DNA from: CBDCIS01 sp965217565
GTDB lineage: Bacteria; Chloroflexota; Dehalococcoidia; Lucifugimonadales; CATOSD01
Reading direction: 5' to 3'
Length of the DNA: 64,000 nucleotides
Assembly (NCBI GenBank): GCA_965217565.1
Contig: CBDCIS010000008.1
Coordinates: forward strand, 62,001 to 126,000
Within the stretch, counting starts at the first letter, position 1. Each line of letters begins with the position of its first letter. Of the stretch, positions 1-8,984 are shown piece by piece. Below the pieces are notes generated by a model. That model did not search any database and was not told the origin of the DNA. It saw only the letters and a program-made list of their open reading frames with translations. Both the position numbers and the translations under genes were made by a program.

Positions 1-76
1 CCAGTGTTCCCGCCCCCACCCGTGTTCCCAGCCCCAATGGCGACCTTTGCGCAACGCTGAGCGGAGCCTCATATTT

Positions 77-111
77 CCCCCTCCCTTAATGGGAGGGGGT
101 TAGGGGGTGGA
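77..111. repeat. Family A palindromic repeat, copy 1
   Basis: A hairpin of CCCCCTCCC, a TTAAT loop and GGGAGGGGG is followed by a G-rich tail. It is one of nine related intergenic palindromes in the window, all built on a C-rich arm, a short TTGAT-like loop and a G-rich arm. Confidence 0.7.
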
Positions 112-158
112 TGCCCGGGGCGGTGTGGGGACAGCGCAAAGAGTTACGTATTTCGTCC

Positions 159-3122
159 ATGACCAGTGAGGTGAACACAATCGGCAGTCCCGCAACGCCC
201 TCGACGTTCCGCGGCATTGCGGCGTGCCTCATGCTTTGCCTCACTGCCGCCCTGATTGCGGTGGCCTGCGGCGGCTCGTCTCCCCGGCAATCCGCTCCCA
301 CGGCGGTCGCGGCGGAGCCCACCGCAGCGGGAACGACCGCGCGGCTTCAGCAAGAGCAGGCAGAAGCGCCGTCGCCCATACCCACCGCTGCCCCCGCGCC
401 AACACCCACCAACACCCCCGTGCCCACACCCACCAACACCCCCGTGCCCACACCCACCAACACCCCCGTGCCCACGCCCACCAACACCCCTTTGCCTACG
501 CCCACCAATACCCCCGTGCCGGCCACGTACCGCCTGGAAATCGACGAGGTGGAGTTAGTCGGCGCGGAACAGAAGATGGTCGGGACCAGGTTCTCGGTCG
601 TCGCCCGCAACCTGGGCGAACTGGCGGGCGCGGCGTCTCTGGCCGTCGAGGCGGCAGTGGACGGCGGCGACCCCGAGGTTGTGCAAGTTATCGAGAGCCT
701 GCCGGGCGGTGGTGAAGCCGCGTTCGTCTTCATTCTCAGGCTGGCGCCGGGCGAGCACAGCGTAGTGGTCAGCGCCGGCGACGCGGTTGCCGCCGCGAAC
801 GTGGACACCAGAACGGCCGAGATCGAGCTGCAAGCGCTGGAACACCGCATCACCGGCGACGGCTTCATCGCGCTGGACGTAAGGATTACCAACCGAGGCC
901 AGCGCGACGCCGATTCGGTCGTCGTATCCACGGATTGGATATCCAACGAGGACGGCTCCACGGGCCGCGTCGATCACGCCGGGGCCATCGAACGCCTCGC
1001 GCCCGGCCGGAGCGAGGTCGTCTCCCTGCCCGTCGAGGTTCCCACCGGCTCTTACGCCTTCACGCTCAGCGCCAAGACCCAGAGCGTCGAGACACTGAAG
1101 GACGACAACATCACCGAAACAACCGTCGAGGTGGAATACGCACGGCTGGTGGTCGCCGTCGGTTCGGTGACCCACCTGGGTTACGAGCGGGACGGCGATG
1201 GCATCGTGGAGGTCGCGCTGCGCGTGACCAACGAGGGAGAGGCGTCCAGCGGTCAGTTCGACCTCGGCGTAACCTGCGCCGCCGGCTCCTCCGCCGGGAA
1301 CTGCTTGCGGACCCTGCCCCTCGACTCCGTCCGCGCGGGCGGCAGTGCGGAGGGCGTGATTACGCTCGCGCTGCCGCATGGTGAGACCGCCTTGCGCGTC
1401 TACGCCGGCGCTCAGGACGACGGCTATCGATGGGGCGCAGACAACGTGGAAACGCTAACCGTCGATGTGCCCACGAAGGCCGCCGTAGAGTTCGCGATCG
1501 ACGCCGAGATCGTGGTCAACGGCTACTGGACCGACGGAACCGCCGACGTCGAGCTTACAGCTGCACTGCGCAACGACGGCTATGGCGAATTCGAGGGTAC
1601 GCAGGGAGTGCCGGTCACGTGCAGGCACGACGGCGAAGTCGTGGAAGGCTGCGGCAGAGTGTTCGAGGTCTCACTGCCGGGCGGGTTGGCGCCGGCGCCG
1701 CACACGCTGACCGCCCACGTCCCCATGGGCAAGGTGACATTCGAGTTCGACCTCGGAGACGACGAACCGCAGACCCTGGAGTTCGACATTCCCGAGCGCA
1801 TCCTGGGGGTGGAGCGGGAGGTGTGGGAATGCTTCAGCAACAGGCCGGGCGTCAATGAGGAGAACGAGGGGTGCGGCGGCTGGTACGCGGAGACCATCGT
1901 CAAGTGGCCCCAGGATGAGCCTGTAAAAGTATGGGTAACGGGGCACAGGGACTACATCCGGCTATTAGAAGAGACTTTGGAAGAGTTGTCGCCGCTGCTC
2001 AGTCTCGAATTCGAGTGGACCGACGATGAGGATGACGCTGACCTCAAGGCATTCGTGGGTGTGACGAAGCTCGCGGCCCGTATAGCCCACGTCTATTGCC
2101 AAGACTCTTTGGGCTGCGCCACCTGGAACACAAGCGGCGAGAGCGTCGCGAGAGACGCCACCATCGGGGTATGGCTAGATGAGACCAAGTGGAGGAGTGA
2201 GCTTGGAGTGTTGGACCAAGACATAAAGCAAACCACGATTCACGAGGTACTGCACGCTATGGTTCCAGTTCACCATCGCAAGAACCCCACCAGCGTGATG
2301 AACGTTACGAACGCCTTGGGTCTGCCGACTCTTGGTGAGATGGACGAGGCGCTAATTCGCCTGCATTCGCACACCCTCGTGGAGCCTGGCATGACGATGG
2401 ACGAGGTCGAGGCGCTCATAGTGTTCGAGGACGAGTTGCGCGACCCGCCGCCGCCCGTGGAGCCGGACGGCTACGAGCTGGCGTGGCGCGCCTTCGCCGC
2501 ACTGCAGGAGGCAAACTCCGCCGCGTTCGAGGTTGCGGGCGGTTGGAGCGGCAGGGGCTGCAGAGGGAACTTTGGGACCGGTACCTTGGCCGACTACGAA
2601 ACAGCCGATTTTGGAAGCGCCCACCAGTACTTGGTTCACTTCAGGGACGACTCGGAGCATTTCTACATTATCGATTCCAGGGACGACGGCGATACCGAGT
2701 ATTGGAAGGAACGCGTGAGAGATGGCGTAAGCACTTGGCGCAATGTCAGCAGCGACGACGTTTTCGACAACACTGCCTGGCGCTCCGGGTTCACCAGCCC
2801 GCACAGGATGCTCGCAAGCGTACTCCACTTCGCCGACGCCGACGGCATCGAGGTCTCCCGGAACTCCGATGGACGTATCACTCTAACGGTCAACCTGAAG
2901 GAAGCCTACGTGTCGCTGCCCTGGACGAACCGAGAGACGCTTGACGTCGTCATGACGCTGAACGCGGAAACCTACCAGATCGAGGAGTACAGCATGGACT
3001 GGCGCTTCCACGTCAAGGGCGGATTCTGCGACAACTACACGATGGAGGCAACTGCCGGCCAGTACGGTATCTCGATACAAATTCCCGACGCCATCCGCGA
3101 AGGCTCAAACAACCTGCCGTAA
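159..3122 (+). CDS. Secreted metzincin-like lipoprotein with Chloroflexi-type Pro/Thr linker
   Basis: Predicted exported lipoprotein of 987 aa with a zinc-protease-like centre. ATG at 159 is chosen because it gives a signal peptide with hydrophobic core and a Cys in 'VACGG'. Residues about 80-121 are five TPTNTPVP-type repeats typical of Chloroflexota surface proteins. Several beta-rich CARDB-like repeats follow (about 125-610). The motif HEVLHAMVPVH begins at residue 695 and matches HExxHxxGxxH except that the usual Gly is Val; 'SVMN' just after could be the Met-turn. The C-terminal 200 residues are not recognised. It stands alone, read toward the crotonase gene. Family assignment rests on the motif only; the substrate is unknown. 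Confidence 0.7.
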   Translation: MTSEVNTIGSPATPSTFRGIAACLMLCLTAALIAVACGGSSPRQSAPTAVAAEPTAAGTTARLQQEQAEAPSPIPTAAPAPTPTNTPVPTPTNTPVPTPTNTPVPTPTNTPLPTPTNTPVPATYRLEIDEVELVGAEQKMVGTRFSVVARNLGELAGAASLAVEAAVDGGDPEVVQVIESLPGGGEAAFVFILRLAPGEHSVVVSAGDAVAAANVDTRTAEIELQALEHRITGDGFIALDVRITNRGQRDADSVVVSTDWISNEDGSTGRVDHAGAIERLAPGRSEVVSLPVEVPTGSYAFTLSAKTQSVETLKDDNITETTVEVEYARLVVAVGSVTHLGYERDGDGIVEVALRVTNEGEASSGQFDLGVTCAAGSSAGNCLRTLPLDSVRAGGSAEGVITLALPHGETALRVYAGAQDDGYRWGADNVETLTVDVPTKAAVEFAIDAEIVVNGYWTDGTADVELTAALRNDGYGEFEGTQGVPVTCRHDGEVVEGCGRVFEVSLPGGLAPAPHTLTAHVPMGKVTFEFDLGDDEPQTLEFDIPERILGVEREVWECFSNRPGVNEENEGCGGWYAETIVKWPQDEPVKVWVTGHRDYIRLLEETLEELSPLLSLEFEWTDDEDDADLKAFVGVTKLAARIAHVYCQDSLGCATWNTSGESVARDATIGVWLDETKWRSELGVLDQDIKQTTIHEVLHAMVPVHHRKNPTSVMNVTNALGLPTLGEMDEALIRLHSHTLVEPGMTMDEVEALIVFEDELRDPPPPVEPDGYELAWRAFAALQEANSAAFEVAGGWSGRGCRGNFGTGTLADYETADFGSAHQYLVHFRDDSEHFYIIDSRDDGDTEYWKERVRDGVSTWRNVSSDDVFDNTAWRSGFTSPHRMLASVLHFADADGIEVSRNSDGRITLTVNLKEAYVSLPWTNRETLDVVMTLNAETYQIEEYSMDWRFHVKGGFCDNYTMEATAGQYGISIQIPDAIREGSNNLP
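399..522 (+). repeat. 24-bp in-frame tandem repeats encoding TPTNTPVP
   Basis: About five copies of a 24-bp C-rich unit lie inside the coding sequence and encode the linker between the lipoprotein anchor and the folded domains. The unit spacing is regular with few substitutions, so copy number can change by slippage. Confidence 0.85.
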
Positions 3123-3177
3123 CCGTCGGCAATTCGCGGTAGAGGCTACCGGACGGATCCCTACGGTCATCGCGCGT

Positions 3178-3206
3178 TTGACTCTACACCGAGCGCGGAG
3201 TAAGAT
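3178..3206 (+). promoter_or_regulatory. Putative sigma-70 promoter for the crotonase gene
   Basis: TTGACT and TAAGAT are separated by 17 bp, about 100 bp upstream of the TTG start at 3308. Confidence 0.5.
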
Positions 3207-3307
3207 AATCGCTGAACGTGGACGCGCATTTGGGACAAAGCGCATTTCTGAAGTCCTGAAATGTGGCTGAAATCTCTGAAATAGCACAGAAGAAAAGGAG
3301 GAACGTC

Positions 3308-4090
3308 TTGGCAAACACAGTTCTGTTCGAGGTGCGAGACCGGGTCGCGTACCTGACGCTGAATCGCCCGGAGAAGCTGAATGCCATCAACAACGAGATG
3401 ATTGGCGACCTGTTCGACACCTTCAACGAGGTCAAAACCAACCCCGACATCTGGGCGGCGGTCGTCACTGGCGCGGGCCGGGCCTTCTCCACCGGCCATG
3501 ACCTGGTGATGGGAAGAGCGGAGCGCGAGGAGACAACCTCGGCGAGGCCCCGCGGCAACACGGACAACCTCTACCTCTTCATCAGCCAGGTCTATAAGCC
3601 GATCATCGCCGCCATCAACGGCTACGCGCTCGCGCAGGGCGGCGGCATCGCGTTGCTGAGCGACATTCGCATCGCGTCGGAGAACGCGCAGTTCGGCTGG
3701 CCACAGGTCAAACGAGGCATCGCCTCCATGAGCGGCCCCACCATCCTGGCCCACTACGTGCCGCTGGGCTCGGCGTTCAAGTTCCTCTTCACGGGTGAGT
3801 TCTGCGACGCCCAGGAGGCGCACCGCATCGGTCTCGTGCAGGAGGTGGTTCCCCACGACAAGGTGCTGGAGCGCGCCGAAGAGATGGTGCGGGGCATCGT
3901 CGAGAATTGCGCTCCCCTGGCCGTGCGGGCGATCAAAGAGGCCGCCATCACGGGCCGCTCCTTCCCAGACTTCGGCGAGAGAATGAAGAACGCCTCGAGT
4001 GTCAACTCGGGGATGTCGGGCAGCGAGGACACGAAAGAGGGGCTGGCAGCCTTCGCCGAGAAGCGCAGGCCCAATTTCAAGGGGCGGTAG
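3308..4090 (+). CDS. Crotonase (enoyl-CoA hydratase/isomerase) superfamily protein
   Basis: 260-aa crotonase-fold protein expected to act on acyl-CoA thioesters in the cytosol. TTG at 3308 is preferred over the upstream ATG because AAAGGAGG precedes it at ideal spacing. The oxyanion-hole segments are clear ('GRAFSTGHDL' near residue 57 and 'NGYALAQGGGIALLSD' near 104). Both Glu residues used by canonical hydratases appear replaced: Ala at the first position (GGGIAL) and Gln at the second (FGWPQV). It is therefore probably not a classical hydratase; isomerase, hydrolase or other crotonase chemistry is possible. It precedes a CoA-transferase in the same orientation, separated by 210 bp of repeats. 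Confidence 0.85.
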   Translation: MANTVLFEVRDRVAYLTLNRPEKLNAINNEMIGDLFDTFNEVKTNPDIWAAVVTGAGRAFSTGHDLVMGRAEREETTSARPRGNTDNLYLFISQVYKPIIAAINGYALAQGGGIALLSDIRIASENAQFGWPQVKRGIASMSGPTILAHYVPLGSAFKFLFTGEFCDAQEAHRIGLVQEVVPHDKVLERAEEMVRGIVENCAPLAVRAIKEAAITGRSFPDFGERMKNASSVNSGMSGSEDTKEGLAAFAEKRRPNFKGR

Positions 4091-4152
4091 CCGGCGGGCG
4101 AGGACGAGTGGTCAGTTTTCGGTGATCAGTTGTCATTAGACGGCGGCGAGTT

Positions 4153-4224
4153 GTAGAGGCGGGTTTCAGACCCGCCTCTATGGCTTGCCGCCCTACGTTC
4201 GACCGAACAGGTTTCAAACCTGCC
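4153..4224. repeat. Family C palindromic repeats (two hairpins)
   Basis: Two short palindromes, one around 'GCGGGTTTCAGACCCGC' and one around 'AGGTTTCAAACCT', lie between the crotonase and CoA-transferase genes. They resemble the other intergenic hairpins of family C. Confidence 0.55.
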
Positions 4225-4250
4225 GGCAGCGTGCCGCAACTCGGTGGCAT

Positions 4251-4292
4251 CTCCCCATCCTGACCTTCTCCCACCGGGGAAGGGACACAAGG
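4251..4292. repeat. Family A palindromic repeat, copy 2
   Basis: C-rich arm CCCCATCCTGACCTTCTCCC and the complementary GGGGAAGGG. The trailing 'GGGACACAAGG' lies just before the CoA-transferase start and may contribute to its ribosome binding site; the same tail occurs in copy 7. Confidence 0.6.
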
Positions 4293-4302
4293 TAGGTGAG
4301 CG

Positions 4303-5502
4303 ATGACTCTTGCAATGGAAGGCATTTGCGTGCTCGACCTCTCCCAGCGCGTCGCGGGGCCATACTGCACGAAGCTCATGGCCATGCAGGGCGCCGAGGT
4401 CATCAAGGTCGAACCTCCAGGCTCGGGCGACCCCATGCGGAGTATGGAGCCTTTCGTTGGCGACGACCCACATCTCGAAAAGAGCATCCCCTTTCTGTAC
4501 CTCAACACCGGCAAGAAGGGCGTCACCCTGGACATCGAGCAGCCGAGCGGCCGGAAGCTGCTCTTGGGGCTTGTCGAACAGGCCGACGCGCTGGTGGAGA
4601 GTTTTGCTCCGCAGTACCTGCCCTCGTTGGGGCTGGACTATGAGACGCTTCAGAGACTGAATCCCCGCCTTGTGGTGAGTTCCATCTCACACTTCGGGCA
4701 GAGCGGCCCCTATCGCGATTACAAGGGCGAAGAGATTGTTGACCAGGCCATCGCCGGTCACGTTGACATCACTGGGGAGCCGGACAGGGAGCCGCTCAAG
4801 ATGGGCGGCAACCTGGGCCAGTACGCCGGAGGTCAAGCCGCCTTCGCATCCACGCTCATCGCGCTCTACCACGCGACGCTCACCGGCGAAGGGCAGCGGG
4901 TCGATAACTCCATCGTCGAGGCCAACGTGGACTTGCTCGATAGCTGGGGCATAAACAGCCTGCTTGGAACTGTGCCGACACGGCTGGGCAATGCCGCCCC
5001 GGAAAGCGTGCTCCGCGGTCGCGGCGGTCTCTACGAGACGAAGGACGGCTGGATCGCCCTGGGCCAGATGCCCGGCGGCTGGGACGCCTTCGTCGATATG
5101 ATGGGAATCGAGGAGCTCAAGAATCCCAAGTATGCCAGCGCGGCGTCCCGCGCCCAGTACCGAGACGAGCTCGAAGCCATCGTCGCGCCCTGGGTGCGAG
5201 AGCGCGGCAAGCTGGATATCTACGCCGCCTCCCAGGTGAGGCGCAACGCCATAGGGTACGTGGCGACGCCGCACGACATGCTCACCTCGCCGCAACTGGA
5301 GGCGCGTCAGTTCTTCAGAGAGATCGACCATCCCGTCGCCGGACGAGCCAGGTATCCGGGCCCTCCCTACCAGATGACTGTGAGCGGGGAGACCCTGACA
5401 CGCGCGCCGCTGCTGGGAGAGCACAACCTGGATGTCTATGGCGAGCGGCTGGGCCTGGAGCAGGCGGACATTGTGCGGCTGCGGCAGGCAGGGGTGGTGT
5501 GA
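4303..5502 (+). CDS. CaiB/BaiF family (class III) CoA-transferase
   Basis: 399-aa enzyme of the class III CoA-transferase family, which moves CoA between carboxylic acids through an aspartyl-CoA intermediate. The N-terminal 'GICVLDLSQRVAGPYCTKLMA' and 'GAEVIKVE' segments are diagnostic, and Asp201 in 'RVDNS' sits at the catalytic Asp position. Length is typical (about 400). The ATG is preceded by 'GGTAGGTGAGCG'. It lies downstream of a crotonase and about 1.3 kb upstream of a second CaiB paralogue. The substrate cannot be read from sequence. Confidence 0.93.
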   Translation: MTLAMEGICVLDLSQRVAGPYCTKLMAMQGAEVIKVEPPGSGDPMRSMEPFVGDDPHLEKSIPFLYLNTGKKGVTLDIEQPSGRKLLLGLVEQADALVESFAPQYLPSLGLDYETLQRLNPRLVVSSISHFGQSGPYRDYKGEEIVDQAIAGHVDITGEPDREPLKMGGNLGQYAGGQAAFASTLIALYHATLTGEGQRVDNSIVEANVDLLDSWGINSLLGTVPTRLGNAAPESVLRGRGGLYETKDGWIALGQMPGGWDAFVDMMGIEELKNPKYASAASRAQYRDELEAIVAPWVRERGKLDIYAASQVRRNAIGYVATPHDMLTSPQLEARQFFREIDHPVAGRARYPGPPYQMTVSGETLTRAPLLGEHNLDVYGERLGLEQADIVRLRQAGVV

Positions 5503-5536
5503 GTTTGTCAGTCGTCAGCGGGTTGGGTGAAGCTAG
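5503..5536. repeat. TCAGT-rich spacer after stop codon
   Basis: The sequence right after the CoA-transferase stop carries GTCAGTCGTCAGC. It is one of about a dozen similar spacers following stop codons in this window. Confidence 0.5.
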
Positions 5537-5899
5537 TTGACGACGGCGGGTGACCACGTAGACATCAGCCGGCGTTTCATCCAGCAAGCCGAGGAGGAGC
5601 TTGAGGCGGGTGACCTGTTGCAGGCGTCGGAAAAGGCGTGGGGCGCGGTCGCCCACCGTCTTAAGGCGATAGCGCGACAGCGAGGCTGGCAGCACGGCTC
5701 GCACGGGCATTTCTATGCGATTGTTGAACGATTAGGGGCGGAGACAGGGCAACCGGAGGAAATGGAAGCGCTGTTTGCCAGAGCGAATAGTTTGCACGCC
5801 AACTTCTACAACGTCTTCATGCCCGAAGAGCAGGTTCGGGGCTACATGGATGACGTCATGAGGCTACTGGCAACACTGGAAGGCATTGGGTTAGATTGA
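5537..5899 (+). CDS. PaREP1/HEPN-like helical protein, single domain
   Basis: 120-aa all-helical protein starting at TTG. The pattern 'AEEELEAGDLLQASEKAWGAVAHRLKAIA' matches the PaREP1/PaREP8 family, a HEPN-like fold. No convincing HEPN RNase motif is conserved between its three relatives here, so a non-catalytic, oligomerising or nucleotide-binding role is equally likely. It is followed after 25 bp by a gene encoding two more copies of the domain. The pair sits between two CaiB genes. Function unknown. Confidence 0.75.
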   Translation: MTTAGDHVDISRRFIQQAEEELEAGDLLQASEKAWGAVAHRLKAIARQRGWQHGSHGHFYAIVERLGAETGQPEEMEALFARANSLHANFYNVFMPEEQVRGYMDDVMRLLATLEGIGLD

Positions 5900-5924
5900 A
5901 AGAAAGTGGGTTGGGTGAATTGAG

Positions 5925-6644
5925 ATGACGTTGGCAGACAAGCAGGTGGAGATTTGCCGGCGGTTGGTTCAACTAGCTGACGAGGAGCTCGAGAAGGGCA
6001 ACCTCGCGGTAGCGTCCGAGAAGGCTTGGGGCGCGGTCACCCACCGTCTCAAGGCGATTGCCCAGCAGCGGGGCTGGCGTCACAGCGATCTCAAGGACTA
6101 CGCCATGATTGCCGAACGCCTAGCCAAGGAGGCCAAGCATCCCGAGAGATTGACAATGCTGTTTTCGGCAGGGTGCAGCCTGCACTTCAATGCCCTCAAC
6201 GACTACAAGCAGGCTGGCCAAGTTCGTAATGACATAATGAACGTAAAGATGCTGCTGGCAATGTTGGGGGGCATTCCGGAAATCGAAGTGTCGTTGGAAG
6301 GAAACTCCAAGGAAATCAGTGGACTGCTAATCAAACAAGCTGAAGAGTATCTCGAGTGGGGGACCCCATTGCAAGCTATGGAAAAGGCCTGTGAGGCGGT
6401 GGACAATCGACTCACGGCGATTGCGGCACAACGAGGTTGGGAGTCCGGCTGGCACGTTCACCATTTCAAGGTTGTTGACCAGCTTTCTGAAGAGGTCGCG
6501 CAACCCGAAGAGCTAAAATCTATGTTTTCTGCGGCGATTAACATGCACTTCAGCCTATACAACGAATTGAAGCCGGCCAGGCAAGTTCGCTCCGAGATAG
6601 AGTGCGCCAAGAAACTGCTAGCGATGTTGGAAGCGGTTGAGTGA
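5925..6644 (+). CDS. Tandem PaREP1/HEPN-like protein, two domains
   Basis: 239 aa made of two similar helical repeats (about residues 1-120 and 125-239), each with the 'QA(D/E)E-L...A-EKA-(G/E)AV--RL-AIA-QRGW' signature of the preceding gene. The two halves and the 120-aa neighbour differ at many positions, so this is an old duplication. The gene has an ATG start and is probably co-transcribed with the upstream gene (25-bp gap). No nucleotidyltransferase (MNT) partner, as in HEPN-MNT toxin-antitoxin pairs, is adjacent. Confidence 0.75.
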   Translation: MTLADKQVEICRRLVQLADEELEKGNLAVASEKAWGAVTHRLKAIAQQRGWRHSDLKDYAMIAERLAKEAKHPERLTMLFSAGCSLHFNALNDYKQAGQVRNDIMNVKMLLAMLGGIPEIEVSLEGNSKEISGLLIKQAEEYLEWGTPLQAMEKACEAVDNRLTAIAAQRGWESGWHVHHFKVVDQLSEEVAQPEELKSMFSAAINMHFSLYNELKPARQVRSEIECAKKLLAMLEAVE

Positions 6645-6690
6645 ATCAGTTGGTCAGTGTTTCAGTTAGTCAGCGAACTAGTCAGTGACG
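6645..6690. repeat. TCAGT-rich spacer after stop codon
   Basis: The run after the stop of the tandem PaREP1 gene contains five TCAG words (atcagttggtcagt, ttcagttagtcagc, tagtcagtga) within about 45 bp. Confidence 0.6.
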
Positions 6691-6778
6691 GGGCGCTTTC
6701 GTTCCTACTCAGAGTTGAGGGAAAGCGAAGAGATTTGCCACAGGTTATGGCAGCATAGAGACTGTCAGGAGAGTTTGT

Positions 6779-8077
6779 ATGGGGCGTATGCCGCTTCAGG
6801 GTTTGCGGGTTTTGGATGTTACACAGATACGGGCCGGACCCAAGGCCGCCCGGTGGATGGCGGACGCTGGCGCTGAGGTCATCAAGGTGGAGTCGGTCAA
6901 GCGGCCCGATGGCAGGTTCAGGCTCGGGGCGGCCGCGGCAGTTACCGGACAGGTGGCCGCAGGGGCCGCATCCGCGCGCACGAGGCCGATTCCGGAATCC
7001 GAGCAGCGCAAGACAAACCGCGCCGGGTTCGACGTGCTTCACCGCAACAAGCTGGCCCTGTCCGTCGATCTCCAGGACCCGGAGGGCGTCGGCATATTCA
7101 GGTCGCTCGCCAGCCTCAGCGACGTGGTCATCGACAACTTCAGCCAGGGTGTGATGGAGCGCCTCGGTCTCGGTTACGACGACCTGCGGCAGGTGAATCC
7201 CGCCATCATCGTAGTCTCCATGCCCGCGTTCGGCTCCGACGGGCCGGAGAAGCGCTACATCGGCTTCGGCTGGGCGCAGGAGCACCTGAGCGGCGTCACC
7301 TCCATGACCGGCTACGCCGGCGGCCCCCCTCTGAGAACCGGCACTGTCTCGCCCGACCCGCTCAACGGCGTTCACGCGGCAGGGGCGATTATGGCCGCGC
7401 TCGTGCATCGCGCCCGTACGGGGCAGGGCCAGTACATCGAGCTTTCCCACTGGGAGTCGATGATTTCGCTGGTAGGCGACTGGCTCATGGAGTACTCGTT
7501 CAACGGCACGACGGCGGAGCGCATCGGCAACCGCCACCCGGCCTGGGCGCCGCAGGGCTGCTACCGCTGCGAGGGCGAGGACCGCTGGGTGGCCCTGACG
7601 GTGACCCGCGAGTCCGAATGGCGGGCGCTCTGCCAGGCGATGGGCAGGCCGGAGCTGTTCGACGACCCCCGATTCGCCGGCGTCCTGGAGCGGCGGCGAA
7701 ACCACGACGTGCTGGACGCGATTATCGAGGAGTGGACGAGCCGGAGAACCAACTACGAGGCCATGGAACAGCTTCAGCGGGCGGGCGTGCCCTCCGGGGC
7801 GGTTCTGAACAACCGGGAGGCGCTAACCAACCCCCACGCCGAGGCGCGCGGATTGCTGCCCTGGCTGACCCATCCAGATGGCGTGTCCCATCCCTACATC
7901 AACTCACCCTGGCAGTTCTCGCGCACTCCCCAGGGCGTGCGCGCGCCCGCGCCGATACTCGGAGAACACAACGATTACCTGCTCGGAGAGGTGCTCGGTA
8001 TGCCCAGTGACGAGCTCGAACGGCTGGAGTCCAGCCAGGTAACGGCAACGTTCCTGACGCCGCCGCCGAGCGAGTAG
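6779..8077 (+). CDS. CaiB/BaiF family CoA-transferase
   Basis: 432-aa class III CoA-transferase paralogue. 'GLRVLDVTQIRAGPKAARWMAD' and 'GAEVIKVE' mark the family. The catalytic-Asp position is Glu221 in 'YIELSHWES'. A 30-residue Ala-rich insertion (about 50-80) and a longer C-terminal tail distinguish it from the 4.3-kb paralogue. ATG at 6779 is used; ATG at 6788 is an alternative. It lies upstream of an SDR and a hydrolase, suggesting a degradative acyl-CoA pathway. Substrate unknown. Confidence 0.92.
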   Translation: MGRMPLQGLRVLDVTQIRAGPKAARWMADAGAEVIKVESVKRPDGRFRLGAAAAVTGQVAAGAASARTRPIPESEQRKTNRAGFDVLHRNKLALSVDLQDPEGVGIFRSLASLSDVVIDNFSQGVMERLGLGYDDLRQVNPAIIVVSMPAFGSDGPEKRYIGFGWAQEHLSGVTSMTGYAGGPPLRTGTVSPDPLNGVHAAGAIMAALVHRARTGQGQYIELSHWESMISLVGDWLMEYSFNGTTAERIGNRHPAWAPQGCYRCEGEDRWVALTVTRESEWRALCQAMGRPELFDDPRFAGVLERRRNHDVLDAIIEEWTSRRTNYEAMEQLQRAGVPSGAVLNNREALTNPHAEARGLLPWLTHPDGVSHPYINSPWQFSRTPQGVRAPAPILGEHNDYLLGEVLGMPSDELERLESSQVTATFLTPPPSE

Positions 8078-8168
8078 TTGATGGTGGTCAGAGGTCGGCG
8101 GATGGCGCTCAGCTCAGCATTACAGATGCGCGGACTTTTTCGAGAAATAAGCGCTTGGGAGACGTCAC

Positions 8169-8921
8169 ATGAAACTCGAAGGAAAGACGGCTCTGGTAAC
8201 CGGTTCGGGTCGAAACATTGGGCGGGCTACCATCCTGGCTATGGCCGCGGAAGGGGCCAACGTCGTGGTGAACGCCAGGACGAACCGGGAGGAGGCGGAC
8301 GCGGTGGCGCAGGAGGCGCGTGACCTGGGCGTGAGGGCGATCAGCGTGCTGGCCGATGTTGCCGACAAGGGCCAGGTGGATGCCATGGTGGCGAAGGCTA
8401 TGGAAGAGTTTGGCCGCGTGGACGTCCTGGTTAGCAACGTGGCTATTCGACCTCACAAGCCGTTCTTGGAGGTGACGTATGAGGAGTGGCGGCGAGTGAT
8501 GGGAGTCATCCTGGAGGGCGCGTTCTTCTGCACGCAGGCCGCGCTGCCGTCGATGATAGCAAACGGCGGCGGTAGAATCATCTACATCAGCGGGGACGGA
8601 GCGTTCGCGGGCGGCGCCCAGCGCGTCCACGTGTCCGCGCCGAAGATGGGGCTGACGGGCATGGCGAGAGGGCTGGCGAGCGAGTTCGCGTCGAACAACA
8701 TCACCGTCAACGTGGTATCGCCGGGAGCGATCGACACCACGCGGGACCTGTCCTGGTATCCCGCCGACAGCAATCCGAGTCGGGGCGCGGACAGAATCCC
8801 GCTCAAGCGGCTGGGCAAACCGGATGAGATAGCGGCCACCTGCGTGTTCCTGGCATCGGAGGAGGGCGGGTTCATCACCGGGCAGACTATCCACGTGAAC
8901 GGCGGGGCGGGGTACTTTTAG
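8169..8921 (+). CDS. SDR-family protein lacking the catalytic Tyr
   Basis: 250-aa short-chain dehydrogenase/reductase fold with the cofactor motif 'VTGSGRNIGRAT' near residue 10 and 'VSPGAIDT' near 180. In the active-site segment 'RVHVSAPKMG' the Lys is kept but the position normally occupied by the catalytic Tyr (YSAxK) is Val. Either the protein is not a classical oxidoreductase or catalysis differs. It starts at ATG after 'GGGAG'. It sits between a CoA-transferase and an alpha/beta hydrolase on the same strand. Confidence 0.88.
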   Translation: MKLEGKTALVTGSGRNIGRATILAMAAEGANVVVNARTNREEADAVAQEARDLGVRAISVLADVADKGQVDAMVAKAMEEFGRVDVLVSNVAIRPHKPFLEVTYEEWRRVMGVILEGAFFCTQAALPSMIANGGGRIIYISGDGAFAGGAQRVHVSAPKMGLTGMARGLASEFASNNITVNVVSPGAIDTTRDLSWYPADSNPSRGADRIPLKRLGKPDEIAATCVFLASEEGGFITGQTIHVNGGAGYF

Positions 8922-8984
8922 TTTACAGGGGTCAGTTTTCAATGTTTGGGACGGGGACTTTCAGCGAAAAAGAGGGGTTTGGAG

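Noticed and set aside
399..522. Regular 24-bp repeats considered as a CRISPR array
   Set aside because: They are contiguous, in frame and encode TPTNTPVP; there are no spacers or cas genes. No CRISPR array was seen anywhere in the window.
8946..8984. Upstream TTG start for the alpha/beta hydrolase
   Set aside because: ATG at 8985 fits the family start and has its own ribosome binding site.
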